From RGIG2161 sp964525525 (GTDB lineage Bacteria; Bacillota; Clostridia; Oscillospirales; CAG-272): 37,907 bases of DNA. Both the position numbers and the translations under genes were made by a program. The notes under the pieces are model-generated. The model was not told where the DNA came from. It worked only from the letters and a program-made list of their open reading frames with translations, and made no database searches. Position 1 is the first letter of the stretch. Each line of letters starts with the position of its first letter. Positions 24,258 through 31,700 of the stretch are shown in pieces. The stretch is taken from NCBI GenBank assembly GCA_964525525.1, contig CAZGHD010000004.1, positions 1 through 37,907 of the forward strand, in the 5' to 3' direction.

Positions 24258-24653
24258 ATGAACGAAAAAGACAGAAAACGCCTTCGCGAGCTTGCGGCAA
24301 AGCACGTCGAGCTTGCAAATTCAGATAAAAATATTGAGCGTACAGAGCTGTGGAAAAGGCGTAATATGTGCCGTGGCGAGAGGCCTACGATTCACGTTGA
24401 ATTGGCTACCTTTAAGAACGAAATCGTGACTCCGATGCTCGAGTGCGAGGATGAGTTCGCGCGTTCTCTTGAAGAGGCACTAATTTGCGGTTTCGTAAAC
24501 CTTGAACTGTTTGACGATGACAAGGTTATCCCGCCGTATTTTGGAGTGTCTCACGCTCTTAATTTCACTCTTTTCGGTCATAATATAAAGCATACCGTTA
24601 TAAAAAAAGAGGACGGAACCGAGCTCGGACAATATATGGCAGAGCAGCTTTGA
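24258..24653 (+). CDS. N-terminal fragment of a URO-D-like methyltransferase-family protein
   Basis: The 131 residues resemble the N-terminal 130 residues of a roughly 400-residue uroporphyrinogen-decarboxylase-like family found with corrinoid methyltransferases. Features are the NEKDRKRLRELAAKHVELAN start, the GERPTIHVEL segment, and LFDDDKVIPPYFGV. It stops at YMAEQL, just where the TIM-barrel core of such proteins would begin. The next open frame supplies the C-terminal end only. It has its own promoter and a GAGGAGAG site. It could be a decayed gene, an assembly deletion or a genuine short protein; the homology is recognised from memory. Confidence 0.65.
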   Translation: MNEKDRKRLRELAAKHVELANSDKNIERTELWKRRNMCRGERPTIHVELATFKNEIVTPMLECEDEFARSLEEALICGFVNLELFDDDKVIPPYFGVSHALNFTLFGHNIKHTVIKKEDGTELGQYMAEQL

Positions 24654-24671
24654 GGTTCGGGGATAATTTAT

Positions 24672-24878
24672 TTGAGAAAACCCAATCCCAATTATCTTGG
24701 AGTCGGAGAATCCCTTGACGAATCAGCCTTGAGAGAACATATAGAAAAAACTCTCAAAACCGCGCGGGGATGCAGTCTTGAGATAGCCCAGCGAGACGTT
24801 TATACGGTAAACCGCGACATCAAAAAGGTACAGAGATACGTTGAGATAATTCGCGAAAGCATTGAGAATATTTGGTGA
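24672..24878 (+). CDS. C-terminal fragment of the same URO-D-like protein
   Basis: The 68 residues start from TTG and read RKPNPNYLGVGESLDE ... then LREHIEKTLKTARGCSLEIA and DVYTVNRDIKKVQRYVEI. This resembles the extreme C terminus of the same long URO-D-like family (a RKPNP segment followed by a REDI..TL...C.LEI.LRD..T pattern). It begins 18 bp after the N-terminal fragment and ends 8 bp before the next ATG; a GGGG site precedes the TTG. The roughly 200-residue barrel between the two fragments is absent from this window. Confidence 0.55.
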   Translation: MRKPNPNYLGVGESLDESALREHIEKTLKTARGCSLEIAQRDVYTVNRDIKKVQRYVEIIRESIENIW

Positions 24879-24886
24879 GGTGCAAA

Positions 24887-25879
24887 ATGAAAAAGATAGT
24901 TTCGGATTTTTTGAAAAATAAAGAAAAAACAGTGCCCATACTTTCCTTTCCGTCGGTTCAGCTTCTCGGAATCAGCGTAAACGAGTTGATTTCCTCTCCC
25001 GAGATGCAGGTCAATGGAATGTTGGCGATAGCGGACAGATGTAACGTGGGTGCGTCTCTTAATATGATGGATTTGTCGGTTGAGGCAGAGGCGTTCGGCG
25101 CGCAGATAGTGTTCTCTGATGACGAAGTGCCGACGGTATCAAACGGTATAATTTCCGATATAACCGAGGCACAGGATATAGAGATACCTCAGATTGGGGC
25201 GGGAAGAACCTCGCTTTATATTGAGGGCGTCAAAACCGCAAAGCAGAAGATAACCGACCTTCCAGTTTTCTGCGGAGTTATCGGACCGTATTCGCTCGCA
25301 GGCAGGCTTTTTGATATGACCGAGCTTATGATGGAGTGCTTTGACAGTTCCGATGAGGTCAATGCGCTGATGGAGAAAACTACCGCGTTTATAATTGAAT
25401 ACATAAAGGCGTTCAAGGCGGTCGGAGCAGACGGCGTTGTTATTGCCGAGCCTGCGGCAGGACTTCTTTCTCCCGCGCTTGCCGAAGAATTCGCTATGCC
25501 TTATATGAAGCAGATAATAGATGAAATCAGCGATGACGATTTCGTAGTCTGCTATCATAACTGCGGAAATACCGTTATCAATATGGCGGATGCGATAGCG
25601 GAGCTCGGCGCTGATATTTACCATTTCGGAAACGCGATAGAGCTCAAAAGCATAATTCCTCATATGCCGAGTGATTCTATCGTTATGGGTAACGTAGACC
25701 CATTGATCTTCAAAAACGGAACGCCTGACGATATTAGAAGCAGTACAAAAAAGGTGTATTCCGAGTGCTCGCAGTACGAGAATTTTATGATCTCCTCGGG
25801 GTGTGATATTCCCGCGCTTGCAAAATGGGAGAACATAGACGCTTATTTTGAAACCGTAAAAGAGCTGTATAATAAATAA
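24887..25879 (+). CDS. URO-D-family corrinoid methyltransferase (MtaA/MtbA-like)
   Basis: A 330-residue TIM-barrel protein of the uroporphyrinogen-decarboxylase superfamily. The zinc-site pattern HxC-Xn-C of methylcobamide:thiol methyltransferases is present as H224, C226 (CYHNCGNT) and C306 (SSGCDIP). NGMLAIADRCNVGASLNMMD and the later GNVDPLIFKNGTPDDIR are also typical. Zinc would activate the thiol acceptor of a methyl group from a methylated corrinoid protein. No corrinoid protein gene is adjacent, so the methyl donor is unknown. A GAGGTG site before the ATG at 24887 supports this start over the upstream GTG/ATG of the frame. Confidence 0.83.
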   Translation: MKKIVSDFLKNKEKTVPILSFPSVQLLGISVNELISSPEMQVNGMLAIADRCNVGASLNMMDLSVEAEAFGAQIVFSDDEVPTVSNGIISDITEAQDIEIPQIGAGRTSLYIEGVKTAKQKITDLPVFCGVIGPYSLAGRLFDMTELMMECFDSSDEVNALMEKTTAFIIEYIKAFKAVGADGVVIAEPAAGLLSPALAEEFAMPYMKQIIDEISDDDFVVCYHNCGNTVINMADAIAELGADIYHFGNAIELKSIIPHMPSDSIVMGNVDPLIFKNGTPDDIRSSTKKVYSECSQYENFMISSGCDIPALAKWENIDAYFETVKELYNK

Positions 25880-25887
25880 ATTCTAAA

Positions 25888-25914
25888 GGATCGTGTAATT
25901 TACGATCCCTTTTT
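25888..25914 (+). terminator. Terminator after the URO-D-like cluster
   Basis: A 7-bp stem (GGATCGT / ACGATCC) with a 7-nt loop is followed by CTTTTTC, just after the methyltransferase stop. Confidence 0.82.
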
Positions 25915-25924
25915 CATAAAGGTA

Positions 25925-25953
25925 TTGCAATTTGGGTTCTAATGTGTTATACT
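25925..25953 (+). promoter_or_regulatory. Promoter of the AT-rich accessory cassette
   Basis: TTGCAA (25925-25930), 17-bp spacer, TATACT (25948-25953). Confidence 0.72.
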
Positions 25954-25995
25954 GACAAGAAGGAGATTAACCGTATACATTTAGGAGGTAAATTT

Positions 25996-26061
25996 ATGAA
26001 AAAATTGACCGTTATATTTGCAATACTGCTAAAAACAACCTTAAAAAGGTTATCGTTGTAG
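25996..26061 (+). pseudogene. Short open frame forming the displaced start of the next gene
   Basis: A 21-residue frame (MKKLTVIFAILLKTTLKRLSL) with an excellent AGGAGG site 7 nt upstream and a proper promoter. The next gene's frame, which contains a complete lipoprotein signal sequence, runs in the -1 frame and has no start codon or ribosome site of its own. One extra A in the A5 run at 26043-26047 would join the two. It is probably a frameshift, by mutation or sequencing error. Confidence 0.6.
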
Positions 26062-26066
26062 TCTTA

Positions 26067-26627
26067 ATGTGCGTCACGCTGATCTTTTGCAGTTCTTGTA
26101 TAACATATGGGAATATAGTTTTTATTCACGAAAATGAAGATAAGTACTTTGTGTATCAGGACAATGAATATCATATTTCACATACCCTTATGAGGTATGA
26201 TGAAACTCCATACGGAAGCGATGTCAAATTAGGAGAGTATTACAGTTTTCCGTTTGGTACGTATTTCTACTCTTACACAACAGAAATTCCTAACTTTATA
26301 TATACGGGTGCCTGTGATAAGAACGTTTATTTGAAAAACGGTTACGACTACAAATCAGAAGTTTTTGTCATAAAAAACACATCTGAAAAGATCGTGCTTT
26401 CAAACGCGATATCAGATGCTTATCATGAATATGATTCTTTTTACGATTATTACAACTCGAAAGAAATCACTATGTATTGTGAAAATCATCCTAATTTGTA
26501 TATTCGATTACAGTTGTTTTATAAAAATAATAATTGGTATGTGGCATTTTCGGATGATGAAGCCTATCTTGCCTCTCAAGAATTTTTGTGTCTGCTAATG
26601 GATAATAAAATCATTCCTTCAAATTGA
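26067..26627 (+). CDS. Unrecognised lipoprotein-like protein, start disrupted
   Basis: The open part is 186 residues. In frame upstream of the first ATG, the sequence reads NNLKKVIVVVLMCVTLIFCSSC, which is a lipoprotein signal peptide, so the true product probably starts at 25996 and the reading frame is broken between. The mature part is rich in Tyr, Asp and Asn, with no motif I know. DNA here is visibly more AT-rich than neighbouring genes, as in the next gene. It has a terminator before it and a promoter of its own, suggesting a separately acquired unit. Confidence 0.55.
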   Translation: MCVTLIFCSSCITYGNIVFIHENEDKYFVYQDNEYHISHTLMRYDETPYGSDVKLGEYYSFPFGTYFYSYTTEIPNFIYTGACDKNVYLKNGYDYKSEVFVIKNTSEKIVLSNAISDAYHEYDSFYDYYNSKEITMYCENHPNLYIRLQLFYKNNNWYVAFSDDEAYLASQEFLCLLMDNKIIPSN

Positions 26628-26692
26628 ATTATGAATAAGTGAAATAACACAGGGGTATTCAAAGTAATATTTACATATTGAAAGGAAACCGT

Positions 26693-27295
26693 ATGATAAG
26701 TTCAGAAGAAAAGAAAGTAATAAAAAAGGTAGTTAGTATAGTTTTTATAGTTATCGGTTCTGTAATTTTATATATAATACTTTTTATAGCGTCAACTTAT
26801 TTTTTTGGAACACTATCCATACAGCAACCGGAGATAAAATACGGAGAATTTCCGTTTAAGCTTGTATATAGAATAGGAGAAGAAGTCGTAACTATAGAAG
26901 ATACCTATATTTGCGAATATAAAGGCCGTAAATATGATATAAAGGTCGGGAGCGGTCGTATTTGGGACGGGTACATGAAAAATACCGGTGAACCGAACTG
27001 TGTTATTGTTGAGGAAGACGGTAGAGTTCTGGTACGATTTATGCTCTCTCCGTATGAATGTATGGGAGATGGATATAAAAGTAAGACTTTGGAGGGATAT
27101 TTCGAGGGAGAGGTGCCAGATGCCGAATTTAGAGAATGGAAGATGCATATGTCAGAAGACGGAACTTTGGAAACATATCTAATTAGTGCAGAACCGTTAA
27201 TTGCTAATCTTTCAAAAGAGGAAATTCTGGAATACTACGATATTGAAGTACTGCATTGGGAAATAACAGAGCCCATAAAAAACACTTTCAAGTAA
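26693..27295 (+). CDS. Membrane-anchored hypothetical protein
   Basis: A 200-residue protein with one N-terminal membrane helix (about residues 14-38, VVSIVFIVIGSVILYIILFI) and an extracellular domain. The segment YGEFPFKLVYRIGEEV followed by DTYICEYKGRKYD recalls small Firmicutes exported proteins of unknown function. The ATG at 26693 follows AAAGGAAACC and is preferred to the in-frame GTG/ATG at 26678. It lies 65 bp after the disrupted lipoprotein gene in the same AT-rich block and ends at a bidirectional terminator. Confidence 0.7.
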   Translation: MISSEEKKVIKKVVSIVFIVIGSVILYIILFIASTYFFGTLSIQQPEIKYGEFPFKLVYRIGEEVVTIEDTYICEYKGRKYDIKVGSGRIWDGYMKNTGEPNCVIVEEDGRVLVRFMLSPYECMGDGYKSKTLEGYFEGEVPDAEFREWKMHMSEDGTLETYLISAEPLIANLSKEEILEYYDIEVLHWEITEPIKNTFK

Positions 27296-27343
27296 ATTTT
27301 TGTTTGTAAGTGAATTCCTTTTCATAATAGTGTAATAAATTAT

Positions 27344-27375
27344 AAAACGGTCGGATTAACTCCGACCGTTTTGCC
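27344..27375. terminator. Bidirectional terminator between the AT-rich cassette and ligA
   Basis: A 12-bp perfect stem (AAAACGGTCGGA / TCCGACCGTTTT, 27344-27372) with loop TTAAC, directly before the ligA stop on the other strand. Confidence 0.87.
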
Positions 27376-27376
27376 G

Positions 27377-29380
27377 TTATATCATTTTGTAAATCTCGTC
27401 CTCGTCTATTATTTTTATACCAAGCTCCTGCGCTTTGGTCAGTTTCGAGCCTGCGTCCTCGCCGCAGAGCAGAAAGTCTGTTTTTTTAGAAACAGATGAG
27501 GTGACCTTTCCGCCGTTGGATTTTATCAGCGCGGTGGCTTCGTCACGAGAAAGAGAGGGAAGTGTTCCTGTGATTACGAAGGTGTAACCTTCAAGTTTGT
27601 TTGATGCAGGCGCGGACTCGGCTATTTCGGTAACTACCCCCGCGTCTTTCAAACGACCGATGAGAGCGATATTTTCCGGGTTTGAGAAATACTCGGTCAC
27701 GTTATCGGCGGTTATCGCGCCGATGTCTTTAATTTCGCAAAGCTCGCTGTGAGGCGCGGTAATCAACGCGTCAATATTTTTATAGACTTCTGCGAGTGCG
27801 GCGGCGGCAACCTCGCCTATCTGACGGATGCCGAGCGCGTAGATCAGGCGGGAAAGTCCTGCGGATTTTGATGCCTCTATCGCAGAGAGCAGATTCTGCA
27901 CCGATTTTTCTCCCATTCTTTCAAGCGGAAGAAGCTTATCGGAAGTCAGCGTGTAAAGATCGGAAACGTCGGAGATAAGATCCGCCTGGAGAAGCTGATC
28001 TATTATCTGCGGACCGAGACCGTCGATGTTCATTGCGTTTTTTGAGACAAAGTGCGCGATATTTCTCGACAACTGTGCAGGGCATTTGGGGTTGATACAG
28101 CGGTACGCCGCGCCGAGATCACCGTTTTCGTCAGTGTCGCGGACTATTTCTCCGCCGCAGGAAGGACATTCGTGCGGCATCTCAAACGGTACCTCGCTGC
28201 CCATTCTCAAAGCGGGAACGCTTGAGACTATCTCGGGAATAATGTCCCCCGCTTTCTGAACCACTACGGTGTCTCCTATCCTTATGTCGCGCTCTCTGAT
28301 AATATCAAGATTGTGCAGAGAAGCTCTTGAAACGGTAGTACCTGCGAGTCTTACAGGCTCGAGGTCTGCGGTAGGGGTGAGAACTCCCGTTCGTCCGAGG
28401 GAGAGCGAAATACCAAGCAGTTTGGTTTGCTTTTGCTCCGGCGGATATTTGTAAGCTACTGCCCATTTTGGAGTATTAGTACCTTCTCCGAGCTGTTTTC
28501 GAATTTCGAGGTCGTCTATCTTTATAACGATACCGTCAATGTCGTATGCGAGGGTGTCGCGCATTTCGGCTATCTTTTCTATATGAGATATGATCGCATC
28601 ATTGTTTGAAGCGGTGATCCTGTCGGGCAGAGTTTTAAATCCGAGCTCGTTTAATCTGTCAAGAGTTTCGGTATGAGAGGTCGGCTGATGCTTGTCTGCA
28701 AAAATATCGCCGTACTGAAGGTTGAATATAAAAATATCAAGTTTGCGTCCTGCCGTGATTTTGGGATCAAGCTGGCGCAAAGAGCCTGCCGCGGCGTTTC
28801 TCGGATTTGCAAACAGATCTTCTCCTGCCTGTTCTCTCTGCTCGTTCAGCGCGTTAAAAGAACTGCGCGGCATAAACACCTCACCTCTTACGCAAAGGGA
28901 GAGCGGCTCGTCAAGCACGAGCGGAATGGACTGGATAGTGCGGAGATTCAACGTTACGTCCTCTCCGACTTTGCCGTCGCCTCTCGTTGCACCGCGTACG
29001 AAGCGTCCGTTTTCGTATATCAGCGATACCGAAAGGCCGTCTATTTTCGGCTCTATGGAAAATTCGGGAGCTTTACCAAGCTCACCTGAAACTCTTTCGG
29101 TAAACGATTTGATTTCATCATACGAAAATACGTCGGACAGGCTGTTCATTGTGGCATTGTGCTGAACTTTTTCAAATTTATCAAGCGCCGCGCCGCCTAC
29201 TCTTTGGCTGGGAGATGACGGGTCGTAAAGCTCGGGATGTTTTTCCTCAAGCGCGAGAAGCTCCGCGTACAGCATATCGTACTCGTAGTCGGAAATCTCC
29301 GGCTTATCGTATACGTAATAGAGCCGCGCGTGATGAGACAGCGTTTTTCGCAGATATTCAATGCGTTCTTTTTCGTTCAT
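27377..29380 (-). CDS. ligA: NAD+-dependent DNA ligase
   Basis: Seals nicks in replication and repair using NAD+. The 667-residue protein has the complete bacterial architecture: the Ia domain with YYVYDKPEISDYEYDMLY, the adenylation lysine K112 in EPKIDGLS, an OB fold, and a four-Cys zinc finger (CPSCGGEIV ... CINPKCPAQL). A helix-hairpin-helix region and a C-terminal BRCT domain (LEGYTFVITGTLPSLSRDEA) complete it. It starts 17 bp after the DUF3842 gene stop and ends at the terminator, so the two form an operon. Confidence 0.97.
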   Translation of the reverse strand: MNEKERIEYLRKTLSHHARLYYVYDKPEISDYEYDMLYAELLALEEKHPELYDPSSPSQRVGGAALDKFEKVQHNATMNSLSDVFSYDEIKSFTERVSGELGKAPEFSIEPKIDGLSVSLIYENGRFVRGATRGDGKVGEDVTLNLRTIQSIPLVLDEPLSLCVRGEVFMPRSSFNALNEQREQAGEDLFANPRNAAAGSLRQLDPKITAGRKLDIFIFNLQYGDIFADKHQPTSHTETLDRLNELGFKTLPDRITASNNDAIISHIEKIAEMRDTLAYDIDGIVIKIDDLEIRKQLGEGTNTPKWAVAYKYPPEQKQTKLLGISLSLGRTGVLTPTADLEPVRLAGTTVSRASLHNLDIIRERDIRIGDTVVVQKAGDIIPEIVSSVPALRMGSEVPFEMPHECPSCGGEIVRDTDENGDLGAAYRCINPKCPAQLSRNIAHFVSKNAMNIDGLGPQIIDQLLQADLISDVSDLYTLTSDKLLPLERMGEKSVQNLLSAIEASKSAGLSRLIYALGIRQIGEVAAAALAEVYKNIDALITAPHSELCEIKDIGAITADNVTEYFSNPENIALIGRLKDAGVVTEIAESAPASNKLEGYTFVITGTLPSLSRDEATALIKSNGGKVTSSVSKKTDFLLCGEDAGSKLTKAQELGIKIIDEDEIYKMI

Positions 29381-29397
29381 CTTTTGACCGCCTTTTA

Positions 29398-29811
29398 TCA
29401 GTTATTTCCTATGATGTCGGAAAGAATTGTGATTGCGTCGGCTATTGCCGCAGAAATCGGAAGCGAGCTTGCTCCGGCGACGAGATTGTCGCACTTGCCG
29501 GTGGGGATAAGGATTCGCTTTGCATCGCTTTGCGCGACGGCGAGAGCCATTTTCGGCGATATTTCTCCGCACAGAGAATCGGCTATGACAATACCGAGCG
29601 GTCCTATTATGACGTCCGCACGTCTTGCTGCGACTATGATCGCGTTCTCACCGGTTGCGCCCTGGGTAGCACCGCCTTTGAGCATAGCTGAGGTTGCAGT
29701 GCTGTTCGTGCCTACCGCGGTTATATTCACGGCAGGGAATTTTTGCGTTATCAGTTCAACGAGCTGTCTGCCTATCTTTCCGCCCTGACCGTCTATTACA
29801 AGGATGTTCAT
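29398..29811 (-). CDS. DUF3842-family protein
   Basis: A 137-residue soluble protein beginning MNILVIDGQGGKIGRQLVEL, a Rossmann-like nucleotide-binding loop, followed by alternating strands and Gly/Ala-rich helices. The whole pattern matches DUF3842, a small family of Clostridia and relatives with no assigned function. It has a consensus promoter and is the first gene of the operon with ligA. Confidence 0.85.
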   Translation of the reverse strand: MNILVIDGQGGKIGRQLVELITQKFPAVNITAVGTNSTATSAMLKGGATQGATGENAIIVAARRADVIIGPLGIVIADSLCGEISPKMALAVAQSDAKRILIPTGKCDNLVAGASSLPISAAIADAITILSDIIGNN

Positions 29812-29845
29812 ATTGAAACCTCCGATTACTTTACGTTATGATAAT

Positions 29846-29874
29846 ATTATAACACACTTTTTGCCCCGTATCAA
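29846..29874 (-). promoter_or_regulatory. Promoter of the DUF3842-ligA operon
   Basis: Minus-strand TTGATA (29869-29874), 17-bp spacer, TATAAT (29846-29851). The -35 box abuts the T-run of the preceding terminator. Confidence 0.83.
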
Positions 29875-29908
29875 GAAAAATAACGGAAGAGTTTTCGCTC
29901 TTCCGTTA
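29874..29908 (-). terminator. Terminator of the proC operon
   Basis: An 11-bp perfect stem (TAACGGAAGAG / CTCTTCCGTTA, 29881-29908) with a 6-nt loop is followed on the minus strand by TTTTTCTT, directly after the YesL-like gene. Confidence 0.88.
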
Positions 29909-29912
29909 AATG

Positions 29913-30932
29913 TTATTCTTCGTTATAAAGAGACGGTGAATCGGATTCTACGTCTTCCGATTCTTCATCCTCGTCAGCTTCATTGAAATAGCTGAATTCC
30001 TCTTCTTTGTAGTAAGGATCGATCATATATTCTTTGATCTTGGGGTATGCGGCATAGGTCGCGATATAAGCGCAAAGAGAGAATCCGCAGATTACCGCAA
30101 CGCCAACAGCAAGAGGGAAGTATACCGCACCGAGCATAAGCGTGACCATAAATATAAGAATGATAGCGACGAGCGCAAGAAGATTACGCCAGATGCCGAG
30201 GAATGAGAAAATAAGGGAGTTTTTGAGTATTTTAAGTATGCTGAGATCAAAGGTGACGAGCAGATTATACATATAGTATCTCATAAAGAAATACACGACC
30301 GCCATGCACAGGGACAAAATGAACATAACACCGCCGAGTCCCGCGCCTGAGTTTGCGTAGAAGAAGACAACGTCCCACGCGAGCATAAAGCACAGGAAAA
30401 GGTCGATTATACCGAGGATAAATCCTTGGCGGAGATTTCTTTTTACGGCGTAGAAAAAGTCGGAAACGACAGAAACAGATTCTCCGCGGGACAGGTTTCT
30501 CGTAACGTAAGCGAGTCCGGTAGAAAACCATCCGAAGGTGAACAGGATAAGCAGTCCGAGCGCCGCGACGATGTACGTAGTGGTACTGGGAACGTATATG
30601 TCTACCTGGAGACCGAATACGCCCCAAAGAGAGGATACCGCAGGCGACGGAGAATGTTTATAAAGATTGTATATAGCCGCAAACATATCGTACGCGGGCG
30701 CAGTTGACGGAATGTCGAAATATCTGCCCGCCGCGATAAGCGGAAAAAGAAGTGGGAAATTTGCAACGATTGTCAGCAGGTTCATATTAACGAGCTTACC
30801 GAATCTGCGCGGCAGAGTTATGAAGAAATTTATAAAATTCATCGGGCGTTTTTTCTCTTTTTTTACACCTTTGCCGTCCTTGCCCGGGCGGTACATAAGA
30901 TTAAAGAGATTGAATTTGTTTTCCTGTGCCAA
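29913..30932 (-). CDS. YesL-like (DUF624) membrane protein
   Basis: A 339-residue protein with six or more hydrophobic segments between about residues 45 and 300, a basic N-terminal region and a strongly acidic C-terminal tail (EADEDEESEDVESD). The arrangement NMNLLTIVANFPLLFPLIAAG and FTFGWFSTGLAYVTRNLSRGE resembles the YesL/DUF624 family, often linked to ABC sugar transporters elsewhere; no such transporter is near here. It follows the SpoIIM-like gene by 25 bp and is the last gene of the operon. Confidence 0.68.
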   Translation of the reverse strand: MAQENKFNLFNLMYRPGKDGKGVKKEKKRPMNFINFFITLPRRFGKLVNMNLLTIVANFPLLFPLIAAGRYFDIPSTAPAYDMFAAIYNLYKHSPSPAVSSLWGVFGLQVDIYVPSTTTYIVAALGLLILFTFGWFSTGLAYVTRNLSRGESVSVVSDFFYAVKRNLRQGFILGIIDLFLCFMLAWDVVFFYANSGAGLGGVMFILSLCMAVVYFFMRYYMYNLLVTFDLSILKILKNSLIFSFLGIWRNLLALVAIILIFMVTLMLGAVYFPLAVGVAVICGFSLCAYIATYAAYPKIKEYMIDPYYKEEEFSYFNEADEDEESEDVESDSPSLYNEE

Positions 30933-30957
30933 TTTTTTATCCTTCCTCGTTTTTATT

Positions 30958-31620
30958 TTAATTTATGCAGTAGCATAACGTTCGGATCCCCGCGGATACG
31001 GCAGAGATACCGAGAGATACCAAAAATGAAAAAACGTATCGTTTAAACCCGCCTGATCTTAACGTGGCGGGAAATTTAAAAGAGAATTTCCTAAGCTCCT
31101 CGTTAAAAGAACACGCAGCGAATCCGCAAAGTATGAGAGAGACAAATGAGAACAGCTGCGGGGCTGTAAAAAGCAAAATACCGAGAGTTGATCCGCTTGA
31201 GAGTGATTCGGTTGAAAACGCCGTTCCGACGGTAATTCCGAGTGCGGCTCCGCGGTATATCAAAACCCCACACGAAGCGAGCGACGGAAACAGAAAGAAC
31301 GCGAATGCAAATATCACGAGAAGGCACTGCACGTCAAACGACGAGAGCTTGACAAAAGCGGAGAGTACGTCAGATGCGTTTTCGCATTTTACCTCGTATG
31401 AAAGATAGTCGCTGACGATTTTTGTAAATCCCGGAACGTTTTCCGCGCCGAAAGTTTTGCTTGCCGCGCTTCCGAGCAAAAAAGCAAGTACTGAAACGCA
31501 GAAGAAAATTATGCCGAGCTTGTACGGCTGACGGTCATTTGTGAGTCCATTATTCTTTCGTGAAATGCAAAATGCGGCTTCACCGAGACTGTTACTGCGA
31601 GGCGTGTTGAGACGTTCCAT
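30958..31620 (-). CDS. SpoIIM-like membrane protein
   Basis: A 220-residue protein with about five hydrophobic segments. The stretch LIYRGAALGITVGTAF followed by a hydrophobic segment containing APQLFSF matches the layout of stage II sporulation protein M, which in sporulators is part of the DMP peptidoglycan-hydrolase machinery of engulfment. The N-terminal 35 residues are polar. GGAGGG precedes the ATG, but the site lies in a predicted hairpin. The family call is moderate; a general SpoIIM-superfamily protein without a sporulation role is possible. Confidence 0.6.
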   Translation of the reverse strand: MERLNTPRSNSLGEAAFCISRKNNGLTNDRQPYKLGIIFFCVSVLAFLLGSAASKTFGAENVPGFTKIVSDYLSYEVKCENASDVLSAFVKLSSFDVQCLLVIFAFAFFLFPSLASCGVLIYRGAALGITVGTAFSTESLSSGSTLGILLFTAPQLFSFVSLILCGFAACSFNEELRKFSFKFPATLRSGGFKRYVFSFLVSLGISAVSAGIRTLCYCIN

Positions 31621-31627
31621 ATTTTTA

Positions 31628-31674
31628 CCCTCCGAAAAGATGATTACTGTAATAATTTTATGCTTTTCGGGAGG
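31628..31674 (-). promoter_or_regulatory. Hairpin covering the ribosome site of the SpoIIM-like gene
   Basis: Arms at 31628-31639 and 31663-31674 pair over about 11 bp with one bulge (CGAAAAG / CTTTTCG core). On the minus strand the 3' arm contains GGAGGG, the ribosome binding site 7 nt before the ATG. Confidence 0.55.
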
Positions 31675-31700
31675 TGAGATATTACTTTAGTTCGGCTTAA

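Noticed and set aside
25996..26070. Programmed -1 ribosomal frameshift at TTAAAAAGG
   Set aside because: The codons TTA AAA do not allow proper re-pairing of the P-site tRNA after slippage and no downstream pseudoknot is evident. A one-base mutation or sequencing error is simpler.
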